A stretch of DNA of 64,000 bases, taken from positions 62,001 to 126,000 of the forward strand of contig JAKOVQ010000023.1 in the NCBI GenBank assembly GCA_029781975.1, given 5' to 3'. Below the pieces are notes generated by a model. It did no database searches, was not told the DNA's origin, and saw nothing but the letters and a program-made list of their open reading frames with translations. This DNA is from Acidobacteriota bacterium (GTDB lineage Bacteria; Acidobacteriota; Thermoanaerobaculia; UBA5066). Made by a program: the position numbers and the translations under genes. This document shows positions 23,541-31,125 of the stretch, piece after piece (the stretch's first letter is position 1; every line of letters begins with the position of its first letter).

Positions 23541-24707
23541 TTAGCCCGCCTTCGCAATCTTCGCCCGCCTCAGCCGTAGCGCCAGGTCGAACGGCCTGAG
23601 CAGCTGCCGCGCGGCGTAGCCCCCCCAGCGTCTCGGCCGCCCGTAGATCGCGTCCACCTGGGCGCGGCTGAGGACGACGGCCTTGTAGACCCACCTCAGG
23701 GTGGCGAGGGGGAAAGGTAGATCCGTTGGACTCCGAAATGACCGGGGGTTTGCCTTGAGGCCGAGGGCGTAGGCCGGGTCGACGTTGCCTGAGACGAGGT
23801 GATGGAGAAGGGAGCGGGGCGTGCCGTCGGGGAGATCGAGCGCCGATCCGGACGCGAGAGCCGAGAGGAGCGAGCCGACCGTCTCGAGGTCGTCGGGGTC
23901 GAAGTCGCGAAGGAAGCGGCCGGCTTCGGGCAGCTGCTCGGGCCCGGCGCCGAGGTCCTGCAGGTCCGCGAGGAAGCGGAAGAGCGGATACGAGCCGGGG
24001 GCGTAGCCGTGCTGGACGAGGCCGTGGACGAGGACGTGGGCGATGAGGACGGTGCGAGCGGGAGCGCGAACGGTGCCGCCAAAGGCGGGGAGAGGCTCCT
24101 TCAAACCCGCGTCGAGAAGGGTCTTCGCGTCGAAGGAGCGACGGGAGCCGGGAGGGCGGACGCCGGGGACGCACCGGTGGAGCTCGATCATTCCGAGCGA
24201 CGAGTGCGTGAGGGGCGCCTCCTGGTGCTCGCTCCCGGCAAGCGGGGAGAGGGTCCAGCCTGCCGCGACGAGGGCGGTGCGCAGCTCGAGGATGCGGTCG
24301 AGAGGGACGAGGATGTCGAGGTCGCAAAAGGCGCGCGCGCCGGGCAGGCTGATACCGAGGAGGCCGATCGCGCTCCCCTTGAGGACGACGAGGGGAATTC
24401 CCAGGTTGGCTGCGAGACCGGCGACGTTCCGCAGCGTGACCTCGTAGCGAAGGGCGTTTGCCGCGGCGAGATGAGCGGCGCGCGTGAACTCGTTGGCCGT
24501 CGACCCCACCTCGGCGTTCAAGGTGCCTGGGCCGCTCCGGGCGCCGATCCGGGCCGCGAGGTCGAACCGGGTGGCGAGGTCGAGGGCCGCGGCGGGATCG
24601 CGTGGTGGGGCAACGGGGGTCTCGGGGCTCGCGAAGGCGCGGTGAAGGACCCAGCGCAGCTCGGGGGTGGGATCGACGCGGGGTGGGTGGAAGCGGACGG
24701 CCTTCAA
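23541..24707 (-). CDS. Nucleotidyltransferase-like protein (lasso-cluster type, PF14907-like)
   Basis: 388 residues on the minus strand. The catalytic region shows 'LGIPLVVLKGSAIGLLG' (LKGSA at 109-113) and 'GARAFCDLDILVPL' with the metal Asp pair at 129 and 131. These are the G-S and DxD elements of the uncharacterised nucleotidyltransferase family that often sits in lasso clusters with HprK-like kinases; a member in the pseudomycoidin pathway phosphorylates its peptide. The start is TTG at 24707, without a clear ribosome site. It is convergent with the secreted protein gene and about 1.1 kb from the precursor. Codon use is strongly GC3, unlike the cyclase and kinase, so it may be of different age in the locus. 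Confidence 0.78.
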   Translation of the reverse strand: MKAVRFHPPRVDPTPELRWVLHRAFASPETPVAPPRDPAAALDLATRFDLAARIGARSGPGTLNAEVGSTANEFTRAAHLAAANALRYEVTLRNVAGLAANLGIPLVVLKGSAIGLLGISLPGARAFCDLDILVPLDRILELRTALVAAGWTLSPLAGSEHQEAPLTHSSLGMIELHRCVPGVRPPGSRRSFDAKTLLDAGLKEPLPAFGGTVRAPARTVLIAHVLVHGLVQHGYAPGSYPLFRFLADLQDLGAGPEQLPEAGRFLRDFDPDDLETVGSLLSALASGSALDLPDGTPRSLLHHLVSGNVDPAYALGLKANPRSFRSPTDLPFPLATLRWVYKAVVLSRAQVDAIYGRPRRWGGYAARQLLRPFDLALRLRRAKIAKAG

Positions 24708-24765
24708 CGCGTGCCGATTATGCGGCGTTGGCTCGCATGCGCTCCCGGGCCTGAGACCGGGCAGC

Positions 24766-25347
24766 TCAGGTCGGCTCGGCGTAGAGGGAGGGCGCGTGGC
24801 CCTCGTCTCCCCGGTGGCTCCCGTCGAGGACGCGCACGATCGCCTCGACGATCTCCTCGACGAAGGTCCCCTTGAACGCGAAGCCGAGGACGCCGGCTCC
24901 CCGGGCGGCAGCCTCGTCCTCGGCGCGGACGTAGCCGGACGTCAGGACGACCGGCACGCCGGGGCGGACGGCGAGGACCTTCCTCGCCAGCTCCAGGCCC
25001 GACATGCGCGGCATCGAGACGTCCGACACGACGGCGTCGAACTCGTCCGGCCGGACGAGGAACTCGGACAGCGCCGCCTCGGCGCTCGTGAACCCCGTCA
25101 CGCGGTACCCCACGCCCCCGAGGCCGCGGGCGAGGAGCTCGACCAGGGCACGGTCGTCGTCGACGAGGAGGAGAGCGCGCTCGCGGAGGGTGCCGGAAGC
25201 CGGGCCGGGCGGCCGGCGGATCGAGACGCGCGAGTCCCGGGGTCCGGAAGGGTCCTCCCGGGGACCCTCCCCCCGAGGCGGTCGGGGGGTCCGCGGTGCG
25301 GGCTCCGGATCCTCCCCCTCCCGAGCCTGTCGATTCATCCCTTCCAT
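24766..25347 (-). CDS. Single-domain response regulator
   Basis: About 193 residues. A disordered Pro/Arg/Glu-rich N-terminal tail (about 60 residues) precedes a CheY-like receiver: 'LLLVDDDRALVELLARGL' (acidic pocket), phospho-acceptor Asp in 'VVSDVSMPRMSGLEL', 'VVLTSGY', and Lys in 'GFAFKGTFVEEIVEAI'. No output domain follows. Start choices are GTG 25368, ATG 25347 and ATG 25338; none has a good ribosome site, so the N-terminus is uncertain. It is divergent from the histidine kinase gene at 25689 and is a likely partner of that kinase or the next one. Confidence 0.8.
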   Translation of the reverse strand: MEGMNRQAREGEDPEPAPRTPRPPRGEGPREDPSGPRDSRVSIRRPPGPASGTLRERALLLVDDDRALVELLARGLGGVGYRVTGFTSAEAALSEFLVRPDEFDAVVSDVSMPRMSGLELARKVLAVRPGVPVVLTSGYVRAEDEAAARGAGVLGFAFKGTFVEEIVEAIVRVLDGSHRGDEGHAPSLYAEPT

Positions 25348-25368
25348 CGTCGCGTCGGGCGCCTCCAC

Positions 25369-25688
25369 CCGTTAAGTGGCCCGGAACGGCAGAAATTCAG
25401 ACAGGCAGGGTGAAGATTTCTTCGATTTTTCTCGATCCGCCTGCCTCGGGGCTCTCGAGACTCGGGCCTCGCTGGCACTGCGGTTGCGTAGACTCGTCGC
25501 GGTCCCGCTCGGTGCGGGGGGCTGGCGATTCCGTCCTTCGGCGCCCCGATGCGGCGGCCCGGGACGGGCGAGAGAGAGAATGCGCCTTAAGAGAACCGTG
25601 AACCACACGCCGCACGCCCCGGCCCGACGCCGTCGCGAGGACGCCATCCGATTCGTCGCGGAGCCCTTCCGGACGGAGGCCCCGATCC
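25369..25688. other. Divergent intergenic region of the signalling block
   Basis: 320 bases between a minus-strand response regulator and a plus-strand histidine kinase. Apart from the sigma-54-like site described separately I see no gene, repeat or terminator in it. A T-rich stretch at about 25420-25435 is the only clear drop in GC. Confidence 0.5.
25473..25487 (+). promoter_or_regulatory. Candidate sigma-54 promoter (-24/-12)
   Basis: TGGCACT-GCGG-TTGC has the GG and GC dinucleotides separated by exactly 10 bases, as required for RpoN, and matches the consensus at all key positions. It points toward the histidine kinase gene about 200 bases downstream. An activator would be needed; none is encoded in the window. 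Confidence 0.5.
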
Positions 25689-27650
25689 ATGCCGCGTTCG
25701 AAGCCCCCGCGAGATGACTCCCCCGCCCCCCTCGGCCCGAGCGCCGAGGTGGGCCGGGGCGAGGCGCCCGGCGCTGCCGGCGGGCCCCTGGCCGCGGGGC
25801 ACGTGGCGGGGCTCGCCGAGAAGGTCCGCCTCCTGTCGACGGCCATCAAGGCCGCGAACATCGGCCTCTGGCGGTGGGACCTGCGGTCGGACTCGGTCTG
25901 GTACTCGTGGGAGTGGAAGCGCCAGCTCGGCTACCAGGATCACGAGGTCGGAACGGCGCTCGACGAGTGGAGGTCGCGGGTCCACCCGGACGACCTCGGG
26001 AGGGCCGAGGCGCGGGCACGGGCGTTCATCGCCGCGCCGTCGGCCGGCTTCGAGAACGAGTTCCGGATGCGGCACCGGAACGGCACGTGGCTCTGGATCC
26101 TCGCCCAGGGCTCCCTGGAACGCGACGCGCTCGGGCGGCCTTCGGCCCTTTACGGGTCCCACACCGACGTGACCGAGATCCACGAGGCGCGCGAGACGGA
26201 GCGGCGGTACACCGACCTCATCCAGAACGCGCGGGACCTCGTCTTCACGCTCGACGCGGAGTTCCGCCTCGTCTCGGTGAACTCGATCGCGGCGGAGCTG
26301 CTCGGGGTCGCCCTGGACGAGAACATCGGGAGGCCGATCTGGGACCTCGTCCATCCGGACGACCACGGGAGCGCCCGGACGGCCTTCGCCGAGAAGCTCT
26401 CCGGGAAGGCCCAGACGCTCTACCGCGCCCGGCTCCTCGGGAAGGACGGGGCGGTGGTTCCCGTCGAGGTCAACAGCTGGCTCCTCTGGAGGGACGGGGC
26501 GATCGCGGGCGTCCAGGGAATCGCCCGCGACGTCTCGGACCGGGAGGCCGCCGAGTCCGCGGTCCGCGCGAGCCAGGACCGCTATCGGGCGGTGGTCGAG
26601 AACGCGTCCGACGCGATCTTCCTGGCCGACGGAACGGGCACGGTCCTGGAGGTCAACCAGGCCGCCTGCAGGCTCCTGGACTACCCGCGGGAAGCGCTCG
26701 CCGGGAGGAGCCTCACGGACATCACCGTCGTGCCCGAGGACGACCCGATCCGCTGGGCGGACCTGCGGCAGGGGCGGAGCGTCCTGACCCAGCGGGAGAT
26801 GATCCGCCGGGACGGCTCCCGGGTCCCCGTCGAGATCAGCTCGCGCCTCTTCCCGGACGGGCGGCTCCTCGGCATCGTCCGGGACGCCTCGGCGCGCCGC
26901 AAGGCGGAGCAGGCCGCGCGCGAGGCGAACGCCGAGCTCGAGGCGCGCGTGCGCGAGCGGACCGCGGCCCTGGAGGAGGCGCTCTCCGAGCTCGAGGCGT
27001 TCGCGTCCTCGGTGGCGCACGACCTCCGGGCCCCCCTGCGCGCGGTCGACGGGTTCAGCCAGATCCTCGTGGAGGACTACGGAGGCGTCCTCGACGAGGA
27101 GGGCCGCAGGATCCTGGGGCGCGTTCGCGGCGGCGCGCAGAAGATGGGGCGCCTCGTCGACGACCTCCTGCGCCTCTCGAAGGTCTCCCTCACCGCCGTC
27201 CGGAGGGAGGACGTCGACGTCTCCGGGATCGCCGCCGGGATCGCGGACGACCTCGCCGCCTCGGACCCCGCCCGGCGGGTCACCTTCGAGATCGAGGCCG
27301 GGCTGAGGGCGAGGGCCGACAAGGGTCTCGTGACGATCCTCCTCGACAACCTCCTCCGGAACGCCTGGAAGTTCACGTCGAGGCACCCGGAGGCCCGGAT
27401 CGAGGTCGGAGCGGAGCCGGGCAGCGAGGAGGGACGGTTCTTCGTGCGGGACGACGGCGCGGGGTTCGACCCGTCGCACGCCGGCCAGCTCTTCCAGCCG
27501 TTCCAGAGGCTCCATCCCGCCGACCTCTTCGAGGGAGCCGGGATCGGCCTGGCCATCGTCGAGCGGATCGTCCGCAAGCACGGAGGCCGCCTCGACGCGG
27601 AGGGGGCGCCGGAACGCGGGGCCACGTTCCGGTTCACCCTGGAGCGCTGA
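25689..27650 (+). CDS. Cytosolic multi-PAS sensor histidine kinase
   Basis: 653 residues, no membrane helix. Three PAS domains (about 45-165, 170-290 and 297-410; for example 'NIGLWRWDLRSDSVWYSWEWKRQLGY' and 'IFLADGTGTVLEVNQAACRLLDY') lead through a coiled coil to HisKA with 'SSVAHDLRAPLRAVDGFSQ' (phospho-acceptor His). A HATPase_c domain follows with N box 'LDNLLRNAWKF' and G boxes 'DDGAGFD' and 'GAGIGLAIV'. The H-box form HDLRAPLRA is that of phytochrome-type kinases. GGAGG precedes the ATG at 25689. The next kinase begins 11 bases later, so the two form an operon with the response regulators downstream. Confidence 0.9.
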   Translation: MPRSKPPRDDSPAPLGPSAEVGRGEAPGAAGGPLAAGHVAGLAEKVRLLSTAIKAANIGLWRWDLRSDSVWYSWEWKRQLGYQDHEVGTALDEWRSRVHPDDLGRAEARARAFIAAPSAGFENEFRMRHRNGTWLWILAQGSLERDALGRPSALYGSHTDVTEIHEARETERRYTDLIQNARDLVFTLDAEFRLVSVNSIAAELLGVALDENIGRPIWDLVHPDDHGSARTAFAEKLSGKAQTLYRARLLGKDGAVVPVEVNSWLLWRDGAIAGVQGIARDVSDREAAESAVRASQDRYRAVVENASDAIFLADGTGTVLEVNQAACRLLDYPREALAGRSLTDITVVPEDDPIRWADLRQGRSVLTQREMIRRDGSRVPVEISSRLFPDGRLLGIVRDASARRKAEQAAREANAELEARVRERTAALEEALSELEAFASSVAHDLRAPLRAVDGFSQILVEDYGGVLDEEGRRILGRVRGGAQKMGRLVDDLLRLSKVSLTAVRREDVDVSGIAAGIADDLAASDPARRVTFEIEAGLRARADKGLVTILLDNLLRNAWKFTSRHPEARIEVGAEPGSEEGRFFVRDDGAGFDPSHAGQLFQPFQRLHPADLFEGAGIGLAIVERIVRKHGGRLDAEGAPERGATFRFTLER

Positions 27651-27660
27651 GGGGGGCGGG

Positions 27661-30600
27661 ATGGCTGGGTCCGTCGGATCGTCTCGCAGCGCCTCCGGGA
27701 GGGAGGCCCCGTCCGCTGGACGCTGGCAGGTCCTCGCCGGCGTCGCGGTCTTCCTCCTCGCCGCGGGAGGCGTGACGCTCCTGGTCTCGCGCCAGGAGGG
27801 GCGGCTCGTCGATTCGTGGCGGCGCCGCCTGTCGGCGCTGGCGGACGGCCGGCGCGAGAGCGTCGACGCCTACCTGAGGGAGCGGGGCGTCGACGCGGCG
27901 ATCCTGGGCGCGTACCCCACCGTGCAGGATCTCCTGTCTCCCGGCGCCGAGGCGGGCCTCGCGCCCTCACGGCTGAAGCACGTGGAGACGGTCCTCGAGA
28001 CCTCCCGGGAGAAGGAGCGGGACCTCACCACGGCCCTCCTGGGGCCGGACGGCGTCGAGCGCGCCCGCGCGGGGCCGCCTCTCCCGGAGGAGGCTTTCGC
28101 CCTGGCGCGCGGCGCGGGCGGAGGCGACTTCCGGTGCGCCGTGATCCGGGCGGGCGGCACCGACCTCCTCGTCGTCGCGCACGAGATCGCCGGCAGCGGC
28201 GGCCCGTCGCCGCTCGGCTGGGTGGTCATCGTCCATCCGGCGGAGCAATCGCTCTGGCCGATCCTCGTCCGGGCGAGCCCCCGGGCGACCACGGTGGAGA
28301 CGGTCCTCGTCGGCCGCGAAGGCGACGACCTCGTCTTCCTCTCCCCCCTTCGCCACCCACCCCGAAGCGGGCGCCTTCGCCTGCCGCTGGCCGAGACGGA
28401 AGCCGTGGCGAAGCTCGGCGTCGAGGGGCGGGAAGATTTCGTCGACGGGGTGGACTACAGGGGCGTACCGGTCCTCGCGGCCGTGCGCCGCCTCCGGACG
28501 ACCGGCTGGGCGCTCGTCGTGAAGGTCGACCGAGCCGAGGCGTTCGAGCCCCTGCTGACGGACCGCGGCCTGGGCCTCGGCGTCCTCCTCGCCGTCGCGA
28601 TCGCCATCGTCGCGATCGTCAGGGGGTCGAGGACCACCGAGAGGCTCCGCGCCTCGGAGAAGCTGAGGAAGGACGAGGAACGACATCGGATCGTCCTCGA
28701 CAGCGTCCGCGACGCCGTGGTCTGGGTCCGCCCCGCCGACGGCCGGATCCTGGAGGCGAACCGCGCGGCGGAGGCCCTCTCGGGGTACTCGCGCGACGAG
28801 CTCGTGAGGCTCACCGTGCGCGACCTTATCCCCCCCGAGGGCGCCGCGGGCGTCCTGGGTCGGGTCCTGGCCGCAGCGACCTCGGGGGGGCTCTCCCGCG
28901 GGACGTTCCTGGGGAAGGACGGCCGTCAGGTCCTCGTCGAGGCCTCGTCGAAGGGCGTCCTGCTCGGCGGCGAGGAGGTGCTCGTGGTGGTCGCGAGGGA
29001 CGTGAGCGAGAACGAGGCGGCCCTCCGGCGGATCGTCCTCCTCAACAGCCTCCTGAAGACCGTCCGGACGATCGACCAGGTCCTCGTGAGGGAACGGGAG
29101 ACCCCCCGGATCTTCGAAGGGATCTGCCGGGCCTTCGTCGAGCAGGGCGGCTTCGTCCTGGCCTGGATCGGCGTGCCCGAGGCCATGTCGGACCGGATCC
29201 TCCCGACCGCCCGGGCCGGGTCCGACCAGGGGTACCTCGACGAGATCTCCGTCCGCTCGTCGGACATCCCGCTGGGACGGGGTCCGACGGGGACCGCGTA
29301 CCGCGAGCGACGGACGATCGCCATCCAGGACTGGGAGTCGGACCCGCGCATAGAGCCGTGGCGCGAGTCGGCCCGGCGGCGCGGGTTCCGCTCGAGCGCC
29401 GCCTGCCCGCTCCTGAAGGGGGGCGAGGTCGTCGGCGTCCTGACGGTGTACGGGAGCGCTCCCGCAGTCTTCGTCCCGGAGGTCGTCGAGCTCATCGAGG
29501 AGGCCGCCGACGACGTCGGGTTCGCGCTCGACCTCGTCTCCCTGAGGGAGCGGCACGCGAAGGCCGAGGAGGACCTCCGCGAGAGCCGGGAGAGGTTCGT
29601 CCGTTTCATGGACCAGCTCCCGGCCGCGGCGTACCTCGTTCGGCCGGACGGGAGCATCGAGTGGGCGAACAGGTACCTCGAGGAGCTGGTCGGCGCCGGT
29701 CCGCTCCGGGGCCGCGAGACGGCCGAGGTCCTTTCCGACGGGGAGGCCGAAGGGCCGGCCGGCGACGAGGGGAAGGCCCCCGCAGGCGGCCCGGCCACGC
29801 GCGTCTGGCATCTGGGGCCTCCCGGCGGCGAGAAGCGGCTCTTCCGGGCGCTCGAGTTCCCCGTCCCCGCTGCCGACGGCAGCCCCCTGGTGGGGGGCGT
29901 GTCGATCGACGTGACGGAGCAGGTCCGGGCCGAGGAGGAGGTCAAGAGGCTGAACGCGGAGCTGGAGGAGCGGGTCGCCAGCCGCACGGCGGAGCTCGTG
30001 GCGAAGTCGGCCGAGCTCGAGTCGTTCGCCTCCTCCGTGTCGCACGACCTCAGGGCGCCGCTCCGGGCGATCGACGGGTTCTCGAAGATCCTCCAGGAGG
30101 ACCACGCGGCGGTGCTCGACGCGGACGGGCTGCACGTCCTGACGGTGATCCGCGAGAACGTCCTGCGGATGGGGCGGCTCATCGACGACCTCCTCGCCTT
30201 CTCGCGGGCGGGGCGGCACGAGCTGCGCCGGGGGCCGGTGGACATGGAGACGCTCGCCCGGTCCGCCCTCGACGAGGTGCTTCCCGCGGCGGAGCGGGAA
30301 CGGACCGACGTCCGGATCGGGCCGCTCCCGGAGGCGACGGGGGACGCGGCCCTCCTGCGCCAGGTCTGGGTCAACCTCCTCGCGAACGCGGTGAAGTTCA
30401 GCGCGGGACGGGAGAGGCGCAGAATAGAGGTCACGGGGGAGCGGGACGCTCACGGGGTGGTCTACAGCGTCACCGACAACGGGATCGGGTTCGACATGAA
30501 TTACGTCCACAAGCTCTTCGCGGTGTTCCAGAGGCTCCACGGCCGGGAGTTCGAGGGGACGGGGATCGGCCTGGCGCTCGCCCACAGGATCGTCTCGCGG

Positions 30601-30687
30601 CACGGAGGCTCCATCCGGGGGGCCTCGGGACCCGAAGGAGGAGCCGTCTTCACCTTCACGCTCCCGCACCTGGAGGAGGACCCGTGA
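27661..30687 (+). CDS. Membrane sensor histidine kinase with PAS-GAF-PAS
   Basis: 1008 residues. TM1 about 24-42 and TM2 about 300-319 flank a roughly 255-residue extracytoplasmic sensor domain of dCache-like length. Inside the cell follow PAS ('HRIVLDSVRDAVVWVRPADGRILEANRAAEAL'), GAF ('ICRAFVEQGGFVLAWIGVPE...ACPLLKGGEVVGVLTVY') and PAS domains. HisKA with 'SSVSHDLRAPLRAIDGFSKIL' and HATPase_c ('WVNLLANAVKFS', 'DNGIGFD', 'GTGIGLALAHRI') end the protein. Its stop overlaps the ATG of the next response regulator (TGATG), which is therefore its probable phosphorylation partner. Confidence 0.9.
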   Translation: MAGSVGSSRSASGREAPSAGRWQVLAGVAVFLLAAGGVTLLVSRQEGRLVDSWRRRLSALADGRRESVDAYLRERGVDAAILGAYPTVQDLLSPGAEAGLAPSRLKHVETVLETSREKERDLTTALLGPDGVERARAGPPLPEEAFALARGAGGGDFRCAVIRAGGTDLLVVAHEIAGSGGPSPLGWVVIVHPAEQSLWPILVRASPRATTVETVLVGREGDDLVFLSPLRHPPRSGRLRLPLAETEAVAKLGVEGREDFVDGVDYRGVPVLAAVRRLRTTGWALVVKVDRAEAFEPLLTDRGLGLGVLLAVAIAIVAIVRGSRTTERLRASEKLRKDEERHRIVLDSVRDAVVWVRPADGRILEANRAAEALSGYSRDELVRLTVRDLIPPEGAAGVLGRVLAAATSGGLSRGTFLGKDGRQVLVEASSKGVLLGGEEVLVVVARDVSENEAALRRIVLLNSLLKTVRTIDQVLVRERETPRIFEGICRAFVEQGGFVLAWIGVPEAMSDRILPTARAGSDQGYLDEISVRSSDIPLGRGPTGTAYRERRTIAIQDWESDPRIEPWRESARRRGFRSSAACPLLKGGEVVGVLTVYGSAPAVFVPEVVELIEEAADDVGFALDLVSLRERHAKAEEDLRESRERFVRFMDQLPAAAYLVRPDGSIEWANRYLEELVGAGPLRGRETAEVLSDGEAEGPAGDEGKAPAGGPATRVWHLGPPGGEKRLFRALEFPVPAADGSPLVGGVSIDVTEQVRAEEEVKRLNAELEERVASRTAELVAKSAELESFASSVSHDLRAPLRAIDGFSKILQEDHAAVLDADGLHVLTVIRENVLRMGRLIDDLLAFSRAGRHELRRGPVDMETLARSALDEVLPAAERERTDVRIGPLPEATGDAALLRQVWVNLLANAVKFSAGRERRRIEVTGERDAHGVVYSVTDNGIGFDMNYVHKLFAVFQRLHGREFEGTGIGLALAHRIVSRHGGSIRGASGPEGGAVFTFTLPHLEEDP

Positions 30688-31118
30688 TGGCCGCGGCATG
30701 GCCCGACGTCCTCCTCGTCGAGGACAACCCCGACGACATGGAGCTGACCCTCCGCGCCCTCCGCCGGCACGGGCTCGAGCATCCCGTCCACGTCACGAGG
30801 GACGGCGCCGAGGCCGTCAGCTACCTCCTCGGGGATTCGCCGGGGACGAGCCGGCCGCTCCCGAAGGTCGTCCTCCTCGACCTCAAGCTCCCGAAGGTGG
30901 GGGGCTTCGAGGTCCTCTCCAGGATCCGGGCGGACGAGCGGACGCGCCGCCTCCCCGTCGTCGTCATCAGCTCCTCGAGGGAGGAGCCGGACATCCGCGA
31001 GGCGTACCGGCTCGGGGCCAGCAGCTACATCGTGAAGCCCGTGGAGTTCGAGGAGTTCGTCCGCTCGGTCGGGATCGTCGGCGTCTACTGGCTGACGCTG
31101 AACCAGCCGCCCGCATGA
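30687..31118 (+). CDS. Rcp1-like single-domain response regulator
   Basis: 143 residues, all receiver: 'VLLVEDNPDDMELTLRALRRHG', phospho-acceptor Asp in 'VVLLDLKLPKVGGFEVL', 'VVVISSS' and 'SSYIVKPVEFEEF'. The extended loop before the Asp ('YLLGDSPGTSRPLPKV') is typical of the Rcp1 type paired with phytochrome-like kinases having the HDLRAPLRA box. It is translationally coupled to the upstream kinase and 7 bases before the GGDEF/EAL gene, so phosphate signals probably feed into c-di-GMP turnover. Confidence 0.9.
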   Translation: MAAAWPDVLLVEDNPDDMELTLRALRRHGLEHPVHVTRDGAEAVSYLLGDSPGTSRPLPKVVLLDLKLPKVGGFEVLSRIRADERTRRLPVVVISSSREEPDIREAYRLGASSYIVKPVEFEEFVRSVGIVGVYWLTLNQPPA

Positions 31119-31125
31119 AGCCGAG

